Positions 23,345 through 36,330 of a stretch of DNA of 64,000 nucleotides are shown one piece after another. Made by a program: the position numbers and the translations under genes. The stretch spans positions 43,197,211 through 43,261,210 of the forward strand of contig NC_044565.1 of NCBI RefSeq assembly GCF_007565055.1. The letters are read 5' to 3'. Under the pieces are notes generated by a model. The model saw only the letters and a list, made by a program, of their open reading frames with translations. It ran no database searches and was not told where the DNA came from. Every line of letters starts with the position of its first letter. Position 1 is the stretch's first letter. This stretch comes from Rhinopithecus roxellana (taxonomy: Eukaryota > Chordata > Mammalia > Primates > Cercopithecidae).

Positions 23345-23672
23345 AGTCACTTGGTGGGTGTAAAGCTTGTTATGCTAGATGAGTAAGTTCTAGAGATCCA
23401 CTATGTAACATAGTGCCTATAACTAACAATTGTGCACTTCAAACATTTTTTAGAGGGTAGATCTCATGTGAAGTGTACCTATCATAGAAAAAGGGAGGAC
23501 ACAGGAAACTTTGGGAGGTGTTGAATATGCCTATTACCTTGATTGTGGTCAAAGTATCATGGGTGTTTATATGTATCCAAACTAATCAAATTGTACGCAT
23601 TTAATATGTGCAGTTCTTTGTATATCAATTACACCTTAATAAAGCTGTTAAAAATTAAAATAAATAAATAAA
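23345..23672 (+). repeat. L1M 3' end
   Basis: The order 'gatgagtaagttctagag', 'taacatagtgcctataact', 'ttagagggtagatctcat', 'ttgattgtggtcaaagta' and 'aattacaccttaataaagc' is the classic old-L1 3' end, closing with an impure A-rich tail. Confidence 0.8.
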
Positions 23673-23673
23673 T

Positions 23674-23883
23674 CAGTAGTTCTCAACTGAGAGCAGTTTT
23701 ATCCCCAGGGGACATTTGACAATGCCTGGAGAACTTTTGATTGTCATAACTGGCTAAATGGGTGCTAGTGGTTTCTAGTGGGTAGAAGCCAGGAATACTG
23801 CTAAACACCCCATAATGCATACACATCTGAGAAAAAAGTTACTCAGTCCCAAATGTCAACAATGCTGCTGTTGAGAAACACTG
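23674..23883 (+). mobile_element. MER20 (hAT-Charlie) element
   Basis: It is almost full length for MER20 (about 215 bases). The termini 'cagtagttctcaac' and 'gttgagaaacactg' are inverted repeats. The interior carries 'ggggacatttgacaatgcc' and 'ccaaatgtcaacaatg'. It sits directly after the tail of the L1M element. Confidence 0.85.
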
Positions 23884-24527
23884 TTAAAGCGATAAAAATC
23901 AACCCAAATTTCTAGGTATTAAGAAGGAAAGGGAACTTTCAAGAATAATCTCTTGCCAAATTATTTTGCAGAATTTTGCTCTCAAATGTACTTTTCTGGT
24001 TCAGCCACAATGAATTTGGAACTCACTTTCTAAACTCCCCCGTGGAATTTTGAGTAATAGGATTGGCAGCAGCCATTTGTTCAAAGATTGCACAAGGGAT
24101 TTCAACAGCGGTAACCCTTCCAGGGAGACATAATTCAAACCATGAGAAAAAACTGAGTAGAATGGTGGTTGCAGTTCAGCTCATCTGAGGAGCATTTTGG
24201 ACCAGATGGGCTGAAAGAAAAGTAGAGAAGGAAAATCCCATACCCTGCCTATCATGCTAATTCTATTAATGAAATTATATTCAAAACACCAGTCTGTTAT
24301 TTTGGGACTTTGAGGGCAAACACTTGCTAAGATTGAGTGATTAAAAGGAAAAAAAAAAAAAAAAAGATGAAAAAGCGGCATGTAATTAGGGCACTCAGAT
24401 ATTTGTATTGCTAGGTCAAATTGTGCAAATCTTGACTGAAATGTGCCGAACTTTCCTCAACATTTTTTTAAACAAAGTTAGTTTAGCTTTGGAGTTCCTC
24501 AAGCCCATGCGTGTCACTTCTATTGAT

Positions 24528-24530
<3 letters not shown>
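23884..24530. other. no recognisable gene; A17 run
   Basis: This is unassigned sequence with an A run at 24349-24365. Confidence 0.4.

Positions 24531-24560
<30 letters not shown>
24531..24560 (+). repeat. poly(A) tract, 30 bases
   Basis: A pure A30 with no recognisable SINE or LINE body upstream. It might be the tail of an unrecognised retrocopy. Confidence 0.9.
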
Positions 24561-24562
<2 letters not shown>

Positions 24563-27269
24563 CTTAATCTTCCCTCTTTATTGTTATTGTGTTCCTAATT
24601 ACAAAAATGTGTTCTAGTCAAGATCAAGGTTCAACTGGTCCGTTCAAGGTTCTCCCGCTCTCCCTTCTTCCGTCCTCCTCCAGGGAAGAGGTACAGTCTT
24701 TAGGATCTGATATGTTTGCAGAGCAAAAGGTAGAAAAAACTATACATGTCTATTCCACTTCAGACCTAGGCCCCACTCAGACTCTGGGACAAATGAACCC
24801 CTGGGCAGAGGGCATGTGAAGGTTCATGTCTTAGTGTCTCTTCACCAAGCCCATTTTGGGCTTCTGCTTCCCTGTTTTGACTTTGCTTCTAGTTGCAGTG
24901 GAAGATCTTGCTCCTTCTTGTAACCAATGCCCAGATTTATTACCACAATTTCCATGTAAATTTTGAGTTGCTCTCTGATACCCCTGTTGTTAGTTATTCT
25001 CTGTCTACAATCTGTGGACACCTAAGAATGGATTCTTACTCTATATTTCTTTTCCCACCAATTACTGAAGGCTTGTATCTGAATTCTAGTCTGTGAATTG
25101 AAGCTCATTGTGTGCTAGTAAAATACCTGATGTACCTGAACAGGTAGGTAGTTGTTGGGGGGAGGCGGATTGTCAAGAAAAACCGATGAATTCTAACATC
25201 CACCTTTTCCCTGATGCTGAGATTTTCCATAATTTTCCATGTTTTCTCAATTCAAGCTCTTTTAGCTTCTTTGGCTCATCATTGCCAACCAAATCCTGGT
25301 CCTGGAAATAAATTTTCAGTTTTAAACTTAAAAAAATTAAAGATGATTTCATGCCAATAAACTCAGCCCTGATAAATGTATTGAAAGCCTGAAATGGAAA
25401 TAGCTTAAATGACTCACTTGTTTATGAAACCAAGTGTTCTAAGTCACTAACTGTAAGATAACACAAGGTCCAAAAGTTGCTTTATTAATTATACACTAAT
25501 CATTGTAGACCTCTCAGTAGTCACTTAATATATTATACAGTCTACTATAAAATTTAATGTATTAGATTATTTTAATCTCAATTAAATCTCAATATTTAAT
25601 TCTCATAGTTTAAAAATAAAATTTCTTTAATGATTTTTTAAATTTTATTTTATCATTGGCCCACTCCCAATGAGTAATTGCTAATTCATTTTTAGTTAAC
25701 TTATTTGTGTATGACGGTATGTGTCCAAATAGGAACTTTAACAAATGTTGCATCAGCAACAACATGTTTTTATTTTGTCATCTAGTTTGCAAAGATACTT
25801 GCCTGGTGAAAGCACAATCATGGCTATAGAGGGCTTACAAAAAAATCAATTTCACGGCTGTTGAAAGTTAGGAAACACTGCATTCTAATTGGGGCTGAGC
25901 TCACCCTACTTCTTCCATCAGAAATGGGCTGGCCTGTGAATCAGAGATTCAGGAAAGGGAGCTCAGACCATTAACCTCCTGACTTAGCTAACACCAGCAA
26001 AGCACTTCCTCACTCACGCTTGTTAAAGATGATGTGTGTATGAAAGGCATTTTGAAAAGAGAAGTGAATGACTATTGGAAAGTAGCCTTCTTCTGATACC
26101 AGGATTGATGTTTTCAGCTCTTTTGCCTTTACTTCTGCTAGTCTCCTATTGTCAGTGAAAGAGTTTCTTTAACTGCTTAATGACCTTGTCTCTGACTCTC
26201 TTATGACACTTTACTTTTTGTGTCCTCGGTGTCAATGAACCTTACTGATTTCCTTCTTTTCACACAAGTGCCAGTATATTCACCTTGAATGTTTTTAACC
26301 CTGTTGCTCTCTTCACCCTTGTATTGACCTCTGTAGAAATCTCCAAAGTTACTTCCGTGGGCTCAATGGGCCATGCTCTTCTCTGAGCTCAATTTCTAAC
26401 TTATCAGTTTCTATTTAATTGAAAGATAAAATACAACCTCAAGGTAATTTTTAAAAAAGATATCTTATCCAAACAACAATCTCAACCCTGAGTTCCTGGC
26501 TCTCCTGACATCCAGGCCAATGTTCTTTTCGTGGAGTTCTGCTGCTTCCCTGAAGAATAAAGGTACAATCCCACATTCACTAGGTGAATATATAATAAAA
26601 GAAATGCATTCACATTATCATGACTACTGTGACACAATTATAGTAGGGACCTTCCAACTTGCTTTCTAGGCAAAAGAAATTGTATTTGGCAACTGATTGT
26701 AGACAAATATTAAAAATTACAAATATTAAATATAGCATTTATCAGGTTTCCTTTTAATTCAGTCCATTCCTGAGTCTATAACTTACACTTACTAAGGGAA
26801 CAAAGATAGTGCACATATTTCCCTGCAGCTCCTAACAAGGGCCAAAGTAGACTTGGTTTAACTCCTTTTTCATTATGATCAGAAAAGATAGAATGAAGAA
26901 TAAACAAAATAAATGATCTGTATCCAGGCTCCATTATTGTCCACGCAGTAAGACTTGGTATTTATTACATGTAAGATAGTTGATTTGTTCTGTTGCTTAA
27001 AGGGTATGGGAGAAAGTGTTTCTGAAACTAGCATCACCATAGCACAATAAGCCATTAATATCTGAAATTATAACATAACACATTTATTCCCCTTCATTAG
27101 TAAGGACCTGCTCACTGACAAAGTACCATAGGGGTAGATCACATTTAGCGTTTTTACGTTTTACTAATGTAAGTCATTTACCACAGGGCATATAATAGAC
27201 ACATACTAATTTTAAGGTGGTAATCAGAGGCTAGAACTAAAGTTATCATATAGATTTTTTTTCTGTATA
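24561..27269. other. no recognisable gene or repeat
   Basis: This is the longest stretch without an assignment. It contains several 60-80-codon open frames of ordinary random-ORF character, such as 24589-24819 and 25108-25311. A faint match to an ancient repeat near 26490-26530 is too weak to call. Confidence 0.4.
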
Positions 27270-27415
27270 ATATACAGAATGCATGCCCATGCATTTTTAG
27301 ATGAGGAAGCTGAGACTCAGAGAAGGTTGATCAAACACAGAACCAGGGCCAAAGACCAAGGTCTGTGAGTCCCAGAGCACTGTATCCACTTCCCCATAGT
27401 GAAGTGGAGTAGTGG
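27270..27415 (-). repeat. MIR SINE
   Basis: The complement of the MIR core can be read: 'ttttagatgaggaagctgag', 'actcagagaaggttgatca' and then 'aaggtctgtgagtccc'. Confidence 0.65.
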
Positions 27416-27542
27416 AGTTCTCCTTAGACATGCAACAGGAGCGTAAATGCCTAAGAGATCCTACACGTGCCACTGAAAATATTTAATATTTTTCTTGTGC
27501 CCACTGAGGCATAGCATTCTACTCAGGGAGGAGAAACATACT

Positions 27543-27620
27543 TGAAATATACCTGAGGGATCAACTAGTTGAATATACCTGAGGGATCAATAGTTGAAAG
27601 GTACCTGAGGGATCAAATGT
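27543..27620. repeat. three-copy minisatellite, about 26-bp unit
   Basis: Three tandem units lie at 27543-27569, 27570-27594 and 27595-27620. They share the core 'acctgagggatca' with small differences. They are direct repeats without unique spacers, so this is not a CRISPR array. Confidence 0.9.
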
Positions 27621-27740
27621 CCCAGTCCCTCAATTTAAACATGAAGTAACTGATATCTAAGCAATTAGTAGCAGATGTAGGACTAAACCCCATCACCAGA
27701 CTCTCAATCTAGTTCTCTTTTCAGTGTATCATGCCTCTGT
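27600..27740 (-). repeat. ancient SINE-like repeat
   Basis: It has the same layout as 19890-20060: a 'gtcccagtccctcaattta' block, an 'aagtaactgatatctaag' block and a 'gcagatgtaggactaaacc' block. The minisatellite overlaps its start and probably arose by triplication of that start. Confidence 0.45.
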
Positions 27741-27917
27741 GAGCATCAGAAAATAAAAGTGGCTGTCTGACTTTCATGGCAAGGAAGACCAAAAGGCAAA
27801 ATTAGGAGAGGCGGTTTATGTAAAGAGCAGACTCCAGGCAGGATCTCTCCTCTGGAAAGGGGTGAGAGAGAGTGTTATGTGAAAACAGGATGCAAGGAGC
27901 TGCCACTGCTAGAGTTA

Positions 27918-28103
27918 TAGTTCTCAAAATGTGGTCCCTGGCTATCAGCACTCAGCATTACCTGGAAACTTGTTAAAAATTCAATTCTTGATCCTACCTA
28001 GACCTTCTGAATCAGAAATTTTGGGGGTTGAGCCCAACAATCTATGTTTTAACAAGTCTATGAGATAATGTTGATGCACTTTAAATTGTGAAAACCAATG
28101 CAG
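27918..28103 (+). mobile_element. MER5A (hAT-Charlie) element
   Basis: It is nearly full length (about 186 bases). It runs 'tagttctcaaaatgtggtcc', 'acctggaaacttgttaaaa', 'accttctgaatcagaaatt', 'caacaatctatgttttaaca' to a worn 3' terminus. Confidence 0.85.
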
Positions 28104-28764
28104 TAGAGAAGTCTTTATGAAATTCATATGAACCCAGTTCTCAGGACACAATAATCTACTGAATAGAAAAATATTTTCCTATATAGGACACATCTCTGTT
28201 CTATTTGATCTCTTCTAACTCTGAAGGTTTACCTGATTACTTTCATAAAACAGTCACACAATCTTAACATGGACAAAATGTTTAATTCTCTCTCATTCAT
28301 TTCTTTCTAAGCTCTAAAATTCTTAATCTTTCTATAATTATTGCTTACCATGTCCTTTAGTGCTACTGATTTATTTAGGGTTTTTTCCTCCATAGTTTTC
28401 ATGCATCTATATAGTTTGGTATTGAAACATATTAATACACTAAAATTACTTAACTCAACATATCAAATAAAGGGCATATTAAACTGAAAAATATTTTTAA
28501 AGATAAACCACAGTTGTATTCTTACTCTTTTAGGTCAGCTCCACATTTATAAACTTTATCTTTTCATTGAGTCTTAAAGTTGGTGCAGTGAGATTCTAGT
28601 ATAGAGTATATTTAGCTAATATGCTAACATTCTGGGTTTCAAACATTTTTATTTACTAAACAAAAACAAATAAAGAAGGTCGGTTTATAAAATAGGTAAA
28701 TACTGAGGATGAGGAAGTGAAAGCAGCTCAAGAAAAACAGATGCAAGTGAACAATGAGGAAATA
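28104..28764. other. no recognisable feature
   Basis: AT-rich and unassigned. Confidence 0.4.
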
Positions 28765-28870
28765 GCATTGTTCTCTGGGTTAAATACACCTGGTTTTGAC
28801 TCCCTGCTCTGTTGCCTAGCAAAGATAGACACCTGGGGCATATCACTTATACTCTACATCTCAGCTTTCT
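28765..28870 (+). repeat. MIR fragment
   Basis: The phrases 'gggttaaatacacctggttt' and 'gggcatatcacttatactc' match the middle of MIR. The Alu inserted downstream cuts it off. Confidence 0.5.
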
Positions 28871-29187
28871 TTCTTTCTTTCTGTTTCTTTTTCTTTTTCT
28901 TTCTCTTTTTTTTTTTTGAGACAGAGTCTCTCTCTGTTGCCCAGGCTGGAGTGCAGTGGCACTGTATCGGCTCAATGCAACCTCTGTCTCCTGGGTTCAA
29001 GCAATTCTCCTGCCTCAGCCTCCCAAGTAGCTGGAATTATAGGTGCCCACTACCACGCCCAGCTAATTTTTTAATATTTTTAGTAGTGACAGGGTTTCGC
29101 CATGTTGGCCAGACTGGTCTCGAACTCCTGACCTCAGGTGATCTGCCCACCTTGGCCTCCCTATAGTGCTGGGATTACAGGCGTGAG
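28871..29187 (-). mobile_element. Alu SINE, 5' truncated
   Basis: This is a reverse Alu whose tail complement is (CTTT)n plus T12. The Alu 5' end is missing: the sequence stops at 'caggcgtgag' and lacks the last ten or so bases. The open frame at 28717-29166 is mostly Alu and is not a gene. Confidence 0.92.
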
Positions 29188-29264
29188 TGGTATTAACGAT
29201 GAGAGATCATTTCTCCCTCTCTTCTTCATTTTCTGTTCTATTAATTTTGCCTTTACATTATGCT

Positions 29265-29395
29265 GTTTTGTATTGTTAAGTGGCTCTCAAGTATCCTATA
29301 AATTCATTAAGTGCAGATAAGGTGTCTAAGACTTACTTATAATTTGTTCAGCCTATTGTACAAAGCTCTGAACATCTAAATGCAGTAGGCCCCCC
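29265..29395 (+). repeat. possible L2/L3-like LINE 3' end
   Basis: A weak resemblance ('aattcattaagtgcagataa', 'gtgtctaagact') to the 3' ends of CR1-type LINEs. Tentative. Confidence 0.3.
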
Positions 29396-29633
29396 AATTA
29401 CTGAGAGATATCCAGTATGCGATGGCAATGGAAGAGAAAAATGCCACCAACATTTGTCCATGGGCTACTTACTGTCATTTCTGTTATAAAGGCTCATACT
29501 TTATCTGTGGTCCCTACTCTGTGGCTTTCTGAAACAGTCAGCAGTCGTAAGGTTTAGCCACATCAAAAGACCAAGAAAGGTTTTTTCTCTAAATAGAAAC
29601 TGTACCTTGGTTTGATGCTCTCATTATACTTTA

Positions 29634-29797
29634 CAGTGGTTCTCAAAGTGAAATCTCTGGATGAGCAGGATCAGCATGACCTGCAGAACAGTTAGAAATA
29701 CAAATTTTCAGGCACCACCCTGACCTATTAAATCAAAAATCTCTTACCACAAGCCTTCCATGTGATTCTGATGCACTCTCAATTTTGAGACCACTGG
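29634..29797 (+). mobile_element. MER5A (hAT-Charlie) element
   Basis: The inverted termini 'cagtggttctcaaa' and 'ttttgagaccactg' are both intact. The interior shows a MER5A-like 'gatcagcatgacctgcag' and 'tgtgattctgatgcactc'. It is slightly short for the family. Confidence 0.85.
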
Positions 29798-30297
29798 CCT
29801 AAAACAATGTCCCTGTTTCTCCTTCCTGGTTATCAGGGTCCTGACTAATATCATTGATGTTCTTATGGGGGTATCTTAACCGAGGTAGATAATGGGATAG
29901 CAGTGTCTATAATGTATCAATCCAACCAGTAATAGTTACATAATGAACACAGAGTATGGAATTTTTCAAAGCATGTTTAATGGGTTAGAATTCAAAATTA
30001 GTAAGTACTATTTAAAAAAAAGTATTACTTGTGCAAATAAATTTAGACTAACTAGATTCAAAAAATTTCTAACCTGAGAAATTTTCAATTTTTTAATATA
30101 TTCAAAAACATTCCAAATATTCACAATTTCCTCAAATTTATTTGAAACCACTTTTTCAAATAACAATGTATTTTTTGCTGATTCAAAGCCCTCTTTTTGT
30201 GGTTTTATTTCTCACAACTGGATTTTGTTATAGCTTGTCACCAAAAGGTGTTTGATGTTACATTATTTTTACTCGGAGCCTTTCAAAATTATTATTC
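29798..30297. other. no recognisable feature
   Basis: AT-rich and unassigned. Confidence 0.4.
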
Positions 30298-30512
30298 CAG
30301 TGGTTCCCAATGGAGCAATTTTGTCCCCAGGAATATTTGGCAATGTCTGGAGATATTTTTGCTTGTCACAACTTCGTGGGGGAAGTTGCTACTCGTACAC
30401 AGTGATTAGAGATTAGGGATGCTGCTAACCATCCTACAACGCACAGAACGGTCCCCACAACAAAGAATTATCCAGCTCAAAATGTTGATAATGTTGAGGG
30501 TTGAGAAATCCT
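30298..30512 (+). mobile_element. MER20 (hAT-Charlie) element
   Basis: About 215 bases, from 'cagtggttcccaatgg' to 'gggttgagaaatcctt', with 'ggcaatgtctggagatattt' and 'catcctacaacgcacagaac' inside. It is a full-length non-autonomous element. Confidence 0.88.
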
Positions 30513-30779
30513 TTATGAGTTCTTCAAGTAGTAGTGAGCATAGTGGGCACTTTCTGTGTACCTACTCGCACATTGAATACAGATTGTCATACAGAATTGT
30601 CTTTTTTATAGCGATAATTCCAATACCTACTACATCATTTGATAAAAAAGGAGGCATCCAGTAAGAGCATATTGAATGAGTGAATTAATAAAATAATTAA
30701 TCATTGAGAGAAACAACTATCAGGAATGAAATTAACAGCAAACCTTGGAAGTCAATGTAAAAACCACGTCATTTAACAC

Positions 30780-30960
30780 AGCAAGTGAAATCCATATCGA
30801 GGAAGGCTTTGAGGAGGGAAGATTGCAACTGATCTTGACTGATCAGAGCAGATGGGGGAGAGCAGAGAGCAGTCCAGCCAGGGGGATATGACAGACCATG
30901 CAGAGAACGGGCGCATCAGGGGCTGTCACACGTCTTGTAGGTCAATGCCTCACAGCGTCA
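30780..30960 (-). repeat. L2 fragment
   Basis: The phrases 'gaggaaggctttgaggagg' and 'cagccagggggatatgac' follow the complement of the L2 3' untranslated region. Confidence 0.5.
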
Positions 30961-33900
30961 CTCATGTGAATCTACCTGCAGGTTCTACTCCCCTTCTTTG
31001 ATCCTGTCCCTGTCCTACAACAGACAGGTAGCAAGTGGTAGAAATCATTAACTGATGGCCTAAAAGCCACAAGGTTTGGTTTGCATCCCAAGATTTTGTT
31101 TGTCTGTTTGATTATTTTTAGGAACTTTGTTTTCTTAACTATTTTTATGATGTAAATAACCTTGCATTTTTTAAATTTTGAAACACAATGGTTGTACATA
31201 TTTATGAGGTTCCTGTGATATTTTGTAATATGCATATAATGTGTAATGATGATCAAGTCAGTGTATTTAGGGTATTTATCACCTTGAGCATTTACCATTT
31301 TTATGTGTTGGGAACATTTCAAGTCCTCTCTTCTAGCTATTTTGAAACATACAGTATATTGTTATTAACCAGCCACTTTGCTCTGCTATTGAACATTAGA
31401 ACTTATTTCTTCTATCTAAGTATATGTTTGTATACATTAGCCAAACACTCTTTATCCTTCCTCCTCCCCACACACCCTTTCCAGCCTATGGTAATTATCA
31501 TTCTACTCTCTACCTCCATGATATCAACTGTTTTTTAGCTTCCACATGTGAGTGAGAACATGCAGTATTTGTCTTTCTGTGCCTGGCTTATTTCATTGAA
31601 CACAATGACCTCCACTTCCATCCATGTTTCTCCAAACAACAAGATTTTATTATTTTTTATAGCTCAATAGTATTCCATTGTGTACCACATTCCATACCAC
31701 ATTTTCTTTATCCATTTGTCTGTTAATTAACACTTAGGTTGATTCCATAACTCTGCTATTGTAAATAATGCTATAATAAACATGGGGATGCATGTATTCT
31801 TTTGTTATACTGATTTCTTTTCCTTTGGATAAATACCCAGGTGAGGTATTGTTGGATCATCTGGTAGATCTATTTTTCATTTTCTGAAAATCTTCATACT
31901 GTTTTCCATAATGGCTATGCTAATTTACCTTCCCACCAACAGTGAATGAGTTCCCCTTGCTCTGTATTCTTGCCAGCATCTGTTTTTTTGGCATTTTCAC
32001 TAACAGCCATTCTAACTGGGATAAGAAAATATCTCATTGTGAGTTTGATTTGCATTTTCCTGATGACTTGTGATGTTGAACATTTTAAAAATATACCTGT
32101 TGACTATTTGTATGTCAACATTTTGAGAAATGTCTATTCATATCCTTCACATTTTTTTTTTAACAGGACTGTTTTTTCTGTTGTTGAGTTTGAGTTCCTT
32201 GTATATTCTGGATATTAGTCTCCTGTCAAATGAATAGTTTACAAATATTTTCTCCCATTCAACAGGTTGTCTCTTAACCCTGTTGATTGTTTCCTTTGCT
32301 GTGCAGAAGCTTTTTAACGTAGTCCTATTTGTCTATTTTTGTTTTTGTTGGCTGTGCTTCTGAGATCTTAGTCATAAATTCTTTGCCTAGTCCAATGTCC
32401 TATAGTGTTTCCTTTATGTTTTCTTCTAGTAGTTTTATAGTTTTCAGTCTTATGTTTAGCTGTCTGATCCACTTTGAGTTGATTTTTTTATATGGTGAGA
32501 GAGAGGGGCCTAGTTTTATTCTGCATATGGTTATTTAGTTTTCCCAGCACCACTTATTGAAGAGGGTGTTTTTCTTCAATGTATATTCTTAGTGCCTTTG
32601 TAGAAAAGCAGTTGGCTGTGAATATGTGGATTTATTTCTGTGTTCTTTACTCTGTTCCATTAGTCTATGGGTCTGTTTTTATACTAATACCATGCTGTTT
32701 TGGTTACTGTAGGCTTGTAATATATTTGGAAGTCAGAGAGTGTGATAGCTTCAGCTTTGTTCTGTTTGCTCAAAATTGCTTTGGCTATTCAGGCTAATTT
32801 TGGGTTCTATACATATTTAAGAATTGTTTTTTCTATTTCTCTAAAAAATGGCATTGGTATTTTGATAAGGATTGCATTGAATCTGTAAATGGCTTTGGGA
32901 AGTATGTTCATTTTAATAAGATTAATTCTTCTGATTTATGAGCGTGGGATGCCTTTACATTTGTCTGTGTCCTCTGCAATTTATTTCATTAGTATTTTGT
33001 AGTTTTCTTTGAAAAGGTCTTTTACCTCCTTGGTAAAATTTATTCATAGGTATTTTATTAGTTTTTGTGGCTGTCATAAATAGGATTGCCTTCTTGATTT
33101 CAACTATTTCATTATTTGTGTATAGAAATGCTACTGATTGTGTTATTTGCATCAGGCAACTTTAAGGAATTTGTTGATCATATTATAAGAGTGTTTTGGT
33201 GGGGTCTTTGGTACTTCTAAACATAAGATCATACCATCAGAAAAATGGGAAAGTTTGAATTCCTCTTTTCCAGTTTCAATGTCTTTTATTTTTTTCTCTT
33301 GCCTCGTTACTCTGGCTAGGACTTTCAGTACTATATTGAGTAGGAGTGAAGGAAGTAGGCATCCCTGTCTTGTTCCAGTTCATAGAAGAAAGGCTTTCAG
33401 CTTTCCCCCATTCAGTATGATGTTAGCTGTGAGTTTGTCATAGATGGGCTTTAATATATTGAGATATTTTCTTTATATTTCTAGTTTGTTGACAGTTTTT
33501 ATCATGAAAAACTGTTGAATTTAATCAAATAATTTTGCTGCAGCTATTGAGATAATCATACGATTTTTGTCCTTCATGCTGTTGATGTAATGTATTATGC
33601 TCATTGATTTGCATATGTGGAACCATCTTTGCATCCCTGGGATAAATTCCATTTGCTCATGATATATTATCTTTCTGGTGTCCTGTTAGACTCAGATTGC
33701 TAGTATTTTGTCAAGGATTTTTGTATGTATATTCACCAGGGATATTGGCCTGTAGTTTTCTTTTTTTGTCATGTCCTCATCTGATTTTGGTATCAAGGTG
33801 TTATGGGCCTCATAAAACAAGTTAGGGAGAATTTGCTCCCTTCAATTGTATTGGAATAGTTTGAGAAGAATTGGTGATTTTTTAAATTATGAGTATTCAC

Positions 33901-34075
33901 TTTGTTTTTGATCCTGCCACACTAAGCAACCTGCCCCAATGTATTGTTCTTAAACTTTTGATAACTGTTACTGCCTTTCTTCTATTTCACAAGAAACTTG
34001 TAGTAGATAATAACACGAATGGATGAGCAGAAATAAGCAGTAGTGGAAAAATGTCAAAGCAGTATATTATCTAAT

Positions 34076-34205
34076 GATAATAGTAACAAATATTTAAACA
34101 TGCTTATGATGTGGTACTTGGATATTCTAAGCACTTTTCATGGATTAGTTTATGCTTACCTTATAGCAGCATCCTGAAGGGTAAAGACAACGTTTTTATC
34201 CTCAG
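34076..34205 (-). repeat. MIR SINE inside the inserted block
   Basis: The complement of MIR is readable: 'gcttatgatgtggtactt', 'ttctaagcacttttcatgga', then 'gaagggtaaagacaac'. MIR was inactive long before this L1 amplified, so it must have arrived as passenger sequence. Confidence 0.65.
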
Positions 34206-34395
34206 CTAATAATAAGTCCATATATTTGACAATATGCATGCATGTGCTATTTTGTAGAGGTAATCTGTGGATGTGATTTTATTTTATATACACATACAAT
34301 TATCCTTTCTAACCTCAAAAATTATTCCTAGTTTATATGCTAGAACAGCACTACTAGTATGGCAGCCACCAGCCACATGTGGTTATTGAACATTT

Positions 34396-34527
34396 AAGGC
34401 CAAGTCTGCTCACACTTGTAATCCCAGCACTTTGGGAAGCCAAGGTGGGAGGATCATCTAAGCCCAGGAGTTTGAGTCCAGCCTGGGCAACATAGTGAAG
34501 CCTCCAGTCTTCCCAAATAAAAAACAA
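34396..34527 (+). mobile_element. Alu left monomer (FLAM-like or truncated AluJ)
   Basis: Only one Alu arm is present, from 'ggccaagtctgctcacact' to 'caacatagtgaag', followed by an A-rich tail. A T19 run at 34528-34546 directly follows this A-rich tail. That is odd for a single plus-strand insertion. Confidence 0.8.
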
Positions 34528-34644
34528 ATTTTTTTTTTTTTTTTTGTAAATTGAGATATGACCAGTGTGAAATGAGATGGACTGTAAGTGCAAAATGCAC
34601 ATAAGATTTGAAGACAATACTTTTAAAAGAATGTAAAATAATTC

Positions 34645-34960
34645 TTTTTTTCTTTCTTTCTTTTTTTTTTTTTTTTTTGATACAGGGTCTCATTTTGTTA
34701 CCCAGACTGGAGTATAGTGGTACAATCATGGCTCACTGCAGCCTCCACATCCTCTGCTCAAATGATCCTCCAGGCTCAGCCTCCTGAATAGCTGGGACTA
34801 CATATATGCACCAGCATGCCTGGCTAATTTTTGTATTTTTAGTAGAGACAGGGTTTCACCATGTTGTCCAAGCCCATCTCAAACTCCTAGGCTCAAGCAA
34901 TTTGTCCACCTTGGCCTTCCAAAGTGCTAGGATTACAGATGTAAACCACTGTACCTGGCC
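34645..34960 (-). mobile_element. Alu SINE (old, J/Sx-like)
   Basis: This is a full reverse Alu. Its tail complement is TTTC units plus T18. The first base of the Alu lies at 34960 ('gtacctggcc'). Confidence 0.92.
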
Positions 34961-34997
34961 ATACAATACCTCTTTAATATTTGTGATTGATTAGATG

Positions 34998-35606
<609 letters not shown>

Positions 35607-36183
35607 TTGATTAGATGATTTTTAATTTGTAATTTTTTTGAGAACTGGTGTTAATTCTTAATTTTCGTAAAATTTGGCAGTGAAGCCATCTGGTTCTTGA
35701 CTGACTTTGCTTTGTTGGGAAAGATTTTGTTACTGATTCAATCTCATTCCTCGTTATTGGTCTGTTCAGCTTTTCTGTTTCTTCCTGGTTCAATCTTGGT
35801 AGTTTTTATGTATCCAGGAATTTATCCATTTCCTCTGGGTTTTCCAGTTTGTAATTGTCTCAAATAATCTTTGTGTTTTTGTGTATCATTTGTAATGTCT
35901 CCATTTTTATTCCTGATTTTGTTTCTTTGGTCCTTGTCTCTTTTTTTCTTGATTAGTCAGCTAGTGATTTATCGATTTTTACCTTTTCAGAAAACCAACT
36001 TTACATTTCATTGATTTTGTGTGTGTGTATGTGTGTGTATGTGTTTTTAGTCTCCATTTCATTTAGTTCTACTCTGATCATTATTATTTATTTCCTCCTA
36101 CTAATTTGGGCTTGGTTTGTTCTTGCTTTTCTGATTCCTTGAGATGCATTGTTAGATTGCTTACTTAACATCTTTATACTTTA

Positions 36184-36330
36184 AAAAATTTGTATTTATT
36201 TATTTATTTTGTAGAGATAGGTCTCCTGTGTTACCCAGGGTGGCCTCAAACTCTTGGCTCTAGGCAGTTCTTCTGCCTAAGTCTCCCAAACTATCAGGAT
36301 TACAGGTGTTAGCCACTGCTTCCAGCCAAA
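36184..36330 (-). mobile_element. Alu left monomer (FLAM) inside L1
   Basis: This is a single Alu arm in reverse, flanked by 'atctttatacttta' (36170-36183) and 'atctttctactttt' (36331-36344). Its tail complement is (ATTT)n. Confidence 0.85.

Larger units (their letters stand above)
34340..34997 (-). mobile_element. hAT-Charlie-like MER fossil, split by two Alus
   Basis: Pieces at 34345-34395 ('agccaccagccacatgtgg'), 34547-34644 ('ggactgtaagtgcaaaatgc' and 'acataagatttgaagaca') and 34961-34997 follow one DNA-transposon consensus. I know its wording ('gccacatgtggcta', 'ctgtaagtgtaaaata') but not its name with certainty. The pieces join correctly when the Alus are removed. Confidence 0.55.

Noticed and set aside
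27543..27620. Possible CRISPR-like repeat
   Set aside because: The repeats are contiguous without unique spacers, in a primate genome.
28717..29166. 149-codon open frame
   Set aside because: It has a MIR/unique start followed by Alu-derived residues. There is no splice or family evidence.
31188..31538. 116-codon open frames on both strands
   Set aside because: They lie in the L1 3' untranslated region and are mutual antisense shadows.
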